From positions 17,337,394 to 17,401,393 of the forward strand of contig OX578280.1 in the NCBI GenBank assembly GCA_951217055.1: a DNA stretch of 64,000 bases, given 5' to 3'. Position 1 is the stretch's first letter. The number at the start of each line of letters is the position of its first letter. Source of the stretch: Gerris lacustris. Lineage: Eukaryota; Arthropoda; Insecta; Hemiptera; Gerridae. Positions 59,190-64,000 of this stretch are shown piece by piece. The notes below the pieces were generated by a model, which was not told where the DNA came from, did not search any database, and was given only the letters and a program-made list of their open reading frames with translations. A program made the position numbers and the translations under genes.

Positions 59190-59585
59190 ATTTTTTATAA
59201 AAATAACTTCTTCTCGGCGGGAAATCGAACCAGGCCTCTTTCCATCCACATTTAAAGCTATTTTCTTAAGAACTAGATTTTTCCCGGAGAAACGGCTTAT
59301 ATCGTTAGATTCGTATTTAAATGAAATAATTTCAGAGTTTTTGGGGGGTAGCGCCCCTAAATTTGGAGCTAAAATTCATTTCTCTTTTTCACTTAGGGGT
59401 TATGAGTTTTCTAAACATGTATGCCAAATTTCGCCAAAATCGGCCCTGCAGGATAGACTTCACGCGTCTGCACAAACAACAGACGACAGATAGACATTTA
59501 AAAAAAACAAACACTTTTTTGGACTCAGGGAACCTCAAAACGTGTAAATCCATCATAATCGAATTTTCGCGCCATCACAATACTT
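59190..59585 (-). repeat. Family G repeat with tRNA-like B-box, copy 2
   Basis: On the minus strand: TGTCGTCTGTTGTTTGTGCA, GATTTTGGCGAAATTTGGCA, GGCCTGGTTCGATTTCCCGC, then AAGTTATTTTTATAAA. It shares its order with 57240..57615. The plus-strand GGAACCTCAAAACGTGTAAA tail is in the opposite sense to the rest, implying rearrangement. Confidence 0.55.
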
Positions 59586-60279
59586 TCTTTTTATAAATTA
59601 AAAATTATAAAGGATAAAAAGCCAAAGGGTATAGCAAATATAATTTTCAAAATCATTCAAACCGATAATGATCTAATTGCATATTGCAGTTACACGCATT
59701 TCTACTTTTATATACTTATCTTTAATTTAGACTCAACAATTTTTCCTCTCCTCTTTGAACTTATGAGTTTAAACTAATTATGAAAGAGAGATAGAAGTTC
59801 TATATTTAGTATTTACTTGAGGTTATTGACGGTTTAATAAAAGCATTTTAATTTTGTTTTTTTTATTTCGATTTTCCGCACGCATTTGAAACGTATTCCC
59901 CATCAATCATCCAATTCTCATCTGGATGTCAAAGATAATACATCGATGATCTAATCATTCCGACACTTGTTCGTTTCATCTCAATCACTGCGGATTAATT
60001 ACACACTTCTATAATATTAATGTGTAATCTGAAATACTACAATCGGGATTAATTAGATTTGAATTTAATGTAGGTTTTATCAATATCCATTATCGATGTA
60101 CATACTTTTATTATTATAATTGTTTAAAATAAATGTTGGCAGAAAAGTCAATTAATAATATTATTATTTGAATTAAAATTTTCTTTATTCTTATGACAAT
60201 TGTAAGTTCTATTCATTCACATCAGTCACGCCGCGTCTCCGTTACGTCACTTCCGAGATGTATCAGTAAAAAAATATCG
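59586..60279. other. AT-rich spacer
   Basis: 60220-60262 holds the GC-rich ACGCCGCGTCTCCGTTACGTCACTT-type block (inverse relative of 8395..8480). Otherwise nothing recognised. Confidence 0.4.
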
Positions 60280-60399
60280 GCACTTCTTTAGATTGTTACT
60301 CCCCTTATAAAATAACAGAGGGGAGTAACAATCTCAAGAAGGTTCAAGAAATAAACAGCTTGGATTTCCGGTGAAATCCACGTCACGAAGGATTTGAAG

Positions 60400-60438
60400 T
60401 CTGACGTTTCGCTTCCACTACTGGAAGCATATTCAGGG
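60400..60438 (-). ncRNA. Hammerhead-like motif (core substitution)
   Basis: The minus strand has CTGAATA, then a perfect 7 bp stem GCTTCCA-GTAG-TGGAAGC, then GAAAC. The hammerhead core is CUGANGA - stem II - GAAA. Here the sixth core base is U instead of G, which should abolish cleavage. Stem III and the cleavage site were not resolved. It may be a dead ribozyme or merely resemble one. Confidence 0.3.
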
Positions 60439-60480
60439 GTGTGGTGCATCGTGATGTTGACTCGAAGTAAACACAAGATG

Positions 60481-60515
60481 AACTGACGACTGGAGAGAAG
60501 ATCGGCGTATTTATA
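60481..60515 (-). promoter_or_regulatory. TATA + initiator core promoter of the nested fragment
   Basis: Minus strand: TATAAAT (60515..60509), then TCAGTT (60486..60481), whose A lies 31 nt after the first T of the TATA box. TCAGT(T/C) is the arthropod initiator consensus, and about 30 nt is the standard TATA-to-start spacing. Predicted start at 60484. Confidence 0.5.
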
Positions 60516-60872
60516 AAGGTTTTCTAGATCTTAGATTGTACCTGGACGTCGCGTCGCGGGGGTTCCTTTACTTGGGGAAATCATTTGTCGGGATGATGCA
60601 ATCCAGCAGGTGCTGCCTTCGTTGGTGTTCAAGCGGACCTGGAAACTTTTGATGAGTAACTGAGTCTACCCGCGGAAGCCGACGCACTAGGTTTAAGGAA
60701 TATTCTTCTTTAGACTGTTACTCCCCTTATAAAAACAGAAGTGGGATTTTCCTTTTGTCCCAAAGCACATTAGACTAAACATCCCTTTTTCTTAATGGTT
60801 ATATTTAGCCAAAGTGATTTTCATTCTAAAACAACATAGGAGAGTAACAATCTAAAGAAGTACCAAATAATC

Positions 60873-61628
60873 TTTCTTGAAAGTTAAATGACAATGTTAA
60901 AACTGAGCAGATGCCGTACCGAATCCGACCCGACAGTCCTGTCTCCAAATTTCCAAAACAAATTTCTCTTCAACGATATTTTTGTTTTGACTGGCGTGTT
61001 CCGTAGGTCATGAAAAATTAATTGAATGTGTGTGTATGTACCCAGTACTGTAAGATTTGTCCCATGTGATGTTTATATTATATAGATACCAATTACATCC
61101 ATTATAATTGTTTCGAATTTGTTTGTTTCTGTGTGGCCTGGCTGTTGTCAAAATCTTTGGAGGGCTAATTCCACGTGAAGAGGGTTATTCCAGTCATCCA
61201 ATCGAGCTTAAACTTAGCAAATTGACTCTGTACCTTATTAGATATTATGGTCTCATTAAAAATTAATTCTACGTCCACAATTCATGAAATGACAGCCAAC
61301 TCCTTCTCCAAAAACTCCATAAGGAAAATAGATGTATGTACGACACTTCACAGAAATAAAAAAATGGCGGATGGATGTGAATATAGAACAACGATTTGAT
61401 TGACACTATACGTTGACGGTTCTGATTCGGAACGGTGACTGAATTGGATGTGCGACTGATGTATGTGAATAGACCTTGAGCAACAAATAGTAGAACTTAT
61501 TGTTCTGAGTGAAACTAACATTTACTGCAATTACAGAGTTTGAAGCTTTCTTGTTTCGGAATTTTAAATTTTATTCTTGGTTTTTATGAATCTATTGCTT
61601 CTGGCTAAAGCATAATCATATAAAATTA
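60873..61628. other. Mixed spacer
   Basis: Slightly GC-richer 60900-61470 (CCGAATCCGACCCGACAGTC). No gene or repeat end recognised. Confidence 0.35.
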
Positions 61629-62152
61629 TTTTTTCCGTGGTAGGCTGTGAAATAGTAACTTTAGAGCCTAAAAGACATAGCTAAAATCCATTTTTTCATT
61701 ACGTGGACTTAAAAAATCTTTTCATTACTCCTAGCTGTATAGAAAAAATCTTTTACGTCCTAGGAACTAAAAGATTTTTTATGTCCGGCGGGTAGTTGTC
61801 AAAACTTCCGTTAGTACCGCTGCAGTCTTTGTAGAAATGCTTCTAGTACGATTAAAATCCGCTAGATGTCAATGCGTTTTATTTATCTTTTCTTATAGTG
61901 TAACCTCTTTTTAAGGTTTCTTTTTTTAAGTCTTAAGTATGTACTAATATTTGTTATTATTATATATTGATTAGTGATTAATATTTAATGTTTTTTCATT
62001 GTCTGCTACCTCGGAAAAAATAGCATATGCTACGCGACTGTGAAGTGTTTTTTCTTTACCTTGGCAATATTTACTGTCTCGCTTCGCTCGACAGTAAATG
62101 TAATTGCCGCGGTAAAGAAAAAACTCACTTCACAGCCTAGTAACATAATATA
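61629..62152. mobile_element. Nested-palindrome element, family E copy 2
   Basis: Matches 24620..25121: TTTTTCCGTGGTAGGCTGTG, TTCATTACGTGGACTTAAAA, TTGTCTGCTACCTCGGAAAA, ACTGTGAAGTG, TTTACTGTCTCGCTTCGCTC and TAATTGCCGCGGTAAAG. It has an extra ~50 bp (61742-61795) with its own hairpin AAATCTTTTACGTCC..AAAAGATTT. Confidence 0.75.
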
Positions 62153-62500
62153 CTATTAACATTTGTATCCGTTTCAAATAATTACTCAAGTAGTTTTTTT
62201 TTTCCAGTTAAGTGTACAAACAAACCAGGCTTAATAGCTTATTCTAAATCAATAATAGGTGAAGCACTTATATTGATAAAGAGAATAATATTTTTCACGA
62301 TTTCATTCGATTATATTAGAAGTAATTTAAACTATAATTCCAGAAAAAAATCAGATAAATTGCAATATAATCTCTTCTTGACTCTTTAACAGTTATCGAT
62401 GGAAATCCGCCAGCAAACCATTAGATTATCAAAGAGTCACTGTCACAGTTAGGTTGAGTTGTGTAGACTTAGTAGAGATAAGGTGTGTCCTGTAGAGACA
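62153..62500. other. AT-rich spacer
   Basis: No feature recognised. Confidence 0.4.
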
Positions 62501-62800
62501 AGGCTAGGGAGGGTTCAGATCTAAACACTAAGGGCAGAGACAGGGAGCTCCAATTAGCCACTAGAACTAATTAACTCGATTAGTTCTGTAACTGAGGGGG
62601 GGGGGGCACTTTGGCTTCGGGGCATCTCCAGATATACCAACCAAAACCCTTCCTACACAGCTCCGTATAACCCTCTCTCTCCAGCTAAAACCGCAATTAG
62701 CTAACAGGTTATAAAAGGCGTCATTCTGACTTTCAGCACCTTCTCCCTTAAAATATCCAGGATTAAATTGACCTATAAATAACAAGAACTACTTGAATAC
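62500..62800. other. GC-richer island 14
   Basis: AGGGTTCAGATC, CAATTAGCCACTAGAACTAATTAACTCGATTAG-type homeodomain cores (62551-62583, quoted in part: TAATTAACTCGATTAG), G11 at 62596-62606, then GGGGCATCTCCAGATATACC. No gene supported. Confidence 0.35.
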
Positions 62801-63229
62801 CATATTAGAAGCTTGATTACTGACTTTACTAATGATGAAAACCCTATAGAGAGAGGGGTTTTTAGAATTAGAATTCATATTAAGCTATGAACTGTTACAA
62901 TTTCCTCGTATTGATTAAAGCCGATATTGAAAAGCCAAAGGTATCAATTAATGTCATACATTTGACTTTGATAACTTAACAGCTATGTTGATCAGAGTAT
63001 ATTAAGTGAGTATAATCATTTACAAATAAATCGAAATAATAGTCTATGCATATTTTGATTTAATTTTCTCTACGTACATGGAACATCTTTAACAGTTGTA
63101 ATCGATTGACCTCATATGCTAAAGTCATACACAAGAATTTACAGGATCAAAAAAAACAAACATTAGTAGTTACTAAAATTTAGTAGTTATTAAAATAATT
63201 GCTTGCATACAAGTCTGCAAGACAGTGAA
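62801..63229. other. AT-rich spacer
   Basis: No feature recognised. Confidence 0.4.
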
Positions 63230-63244
63230 ACGTTTTCATATATC

Positions 63245-63340
63245 GCTTTTTGGTAACGCTTGTGTAACGCTTTTTGGTGTCGTTTTTGATAACGCTTGTA
63301 TAATTCATTTTGGTGTCATTTTTGGTAACACTTTTCGAGT
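63245..63340. repeat. Short imperfect tandem repeat (AACGCTTTTTGGT)
   Basis: TTTTTGGTAACGCTTGTGTA, ACGCTTTTTGGTGTCGTTTT, TGATAACGCTTGTATAATTC and TTTTGGTGTCATTTTTGGTA recur. One more GTGTAACGCTTTTTGGTCTA lies at 63866-63885, across the GC-rich segment. Confidence 0.6.
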
Positions 63341-63644
63341 TTATGTGCCAAAGTAAAGAGATGAAAATGTCAAAAAATTCGAGGGTGCAGATTCTTGCGT
63401 ATGTAAATTTGGAATTAAATCGAACATATGTAGTGCACGAAGAAAGAAAGTATTTCTTTTCTTTCCCAGTTTATTTAAGAAGTAATCTTTTAGCTTCTTC
63501 ACCCATATTTTTATAATAAATGCAAAAAATTATTGTATAACAAAATAAAAAATAATAATGTAAAAAATAAATTGTATGTATGTATGATTATTAGGAATAA
63601 AATTCTAAGGGTTATGACTTTTGTCCGATACAAATTGAAGCAGT

Positions 63645-63850
63645 AGAACAGAAGTTGTAGTTGTGAGGGGGCGCAGCTGGGGCGCGCGAGCGACTATCAG
63701 AGCAGTAGCGAGAAGCGAAGAGAGTGAGACGTGGGGAAGGTAGCCGATCGGGAGGGCAGGGGTGGGTATGCCCTACCAAGCGCGGCACGGAAAGACTCAA
63801 TACTATACCGAGAGCGGGCACACTCGATTCAACACCTCCTACATCCTCCT
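63645..63850. promoter_or_regulatory. GC-rich, CpG-dense promoter-like segment
   Basis: GGGGGCGCAGCTGGGGCGCG, CGAGCGACTATCAGAGCAGT, AGCCGATCGGGAGGGCAGGG and AGCGCGGCACGG in an AT-rich setting, with CpG frequent. No exon was recognised next to it; the minus frame 63821..63612 lacks a domain. It could be a promoter/5' UTR or the GC-rich core of a repeat bounded by AACGCTTTTTGG. Confidence 0.3.
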
Positions 63851-64000
63851 AACTCCCTGTTACTCGTGTAACGCTTTTTGGTCTAGTATTTAGAATACTA
63901 CCAACTCCGGCTTTACTCTCCTTGTATAAAATGGGAATATTATTGAAAAATATTATTTTTGAAAAAATGTAATTGATGTACATACTTATTTTTCTTTTTG

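Larger units (their letters stand above)
60346..60697 (-). mobile_element. Penelope/LTR-like fragment nested in MITE
   Basis: GC-richer minus-oriented insert. It carries, in order, a TATA box (60515..60509), an initiator-like TCAGTT 31 nt downstream, and the motif CCCCTGAATATGCTTCC..GAAGCGAAACGTC (60438..60400). A CTGAxxA - stem - CGAAACGTC block near the ends is typical of Penelope-like elements and some LTR-like repeats. No reverse transcriptase is present; this would be a solo terminal repeat. Assignment is probable at best. Confidence 0.5.
60280..60872. mobile_element. Family F MITE split by a retroelement fragment
   Basis: Left part 60280-60345 (GGCACTTCTTTAGATTGTTA with its inverse GGGGAGTAACAATCTCAAGA) and right part from about 60698 (ATTCTTCTTTAGACTGTTAC to GGAGAGTAACAATCTAAAGA, GTACC). 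In the uninterrupted copy at 48203..48437 these join directly, so the ~350 bp between them is an insertion. Confidence 0.8.

Overview
The window looks like nuclear DNA from an AT-rich, repeat-rich animal genome. The base composition is strongly A+T, with long (AT)n tracts and poly-A/T and poly-G runs. Spliced coding sequence is very sparse, and there are many degenerate DNA transposons (mariner/Tc1, pogo-like, Harbinger-like, hAT-like, Helitron-like) plus retroelement scraps. An arthropod such as a copepod or hemipteran is the best guess, but this is inference: nothing in the window fixes the species. No rRNA, intact tRNA, CRISPR or bacterial-type operon is seen.

The only confidently recognised host gene is on the minus strand at the left end. 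It is the 3' part of an NK-type homeobox gene. The exon at 7006..6823 starts exactly at homeodomain residue 45 (V-K-I-W-F-Q-N-R-R-T-K-W) after an AG acceptor. It ends in phase 1 at a GT donor and joins in phase to a terminal exon at 3895..3735 that ends in TGA. The 2.9 kb intron between them is filled with transposon debris. The exon(s) coding for the homeodomain N-terminus were not found anywhere upstream (higher coordinates), so either the upstream intron spans most or all of the remaining 57 kb, or those exons were missed.

The remaining 57 kb alternates between two kinds of sequence. One is very AT-rich DNA packed with interspersed repeats, labelled here as families A to G. Family A is the commonest, with at least eight copies or fragments of an up to 650 bp element that begins with a hairpin around TTACCGAAGGTAA. 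The other is GC-richer islands of 0.3 to 0.9 kb, largely free of repeats, often purine-rich on one flank and pyrimidine-rich on the other. They lie near 15.7-16.3, 17.65-18.3, 18.9-19.7, 22.1-22.7, 28.6-29.05, 30.6-31.45, 33.6-34.0, 35.1-35.75, 40.0-40.7, 42.2-43.05, 43.8-44.25, 48.8-49.1, 51.9-52.7, 62.5-62.8 and 63.65-63.85 kb. No domain or splice-consistent exon was recognised in them. Since they sit upstream of a developmental homeobox gene, candidate cis-regulatory modules are the leading inference.

Notable mobile DNA: a 0.9 kb near-perfect foldback (55123..56019); a 778 bp mariner-like element with ~190 bp terminal inverted repeats and a broken DDD transposase (36087..36864); a Harbinger-like element with a MADF-like gene remnant (23449..24059); a small Crypton-like N-terminal ORF (53808..53975); a palindromic MITE family (F) with several copies, one split by a promoter-bearing Penelope/LTR-like fragment with a hammerhead-like motif (60346..60697); and a Helitron-like 3' end at 12100.
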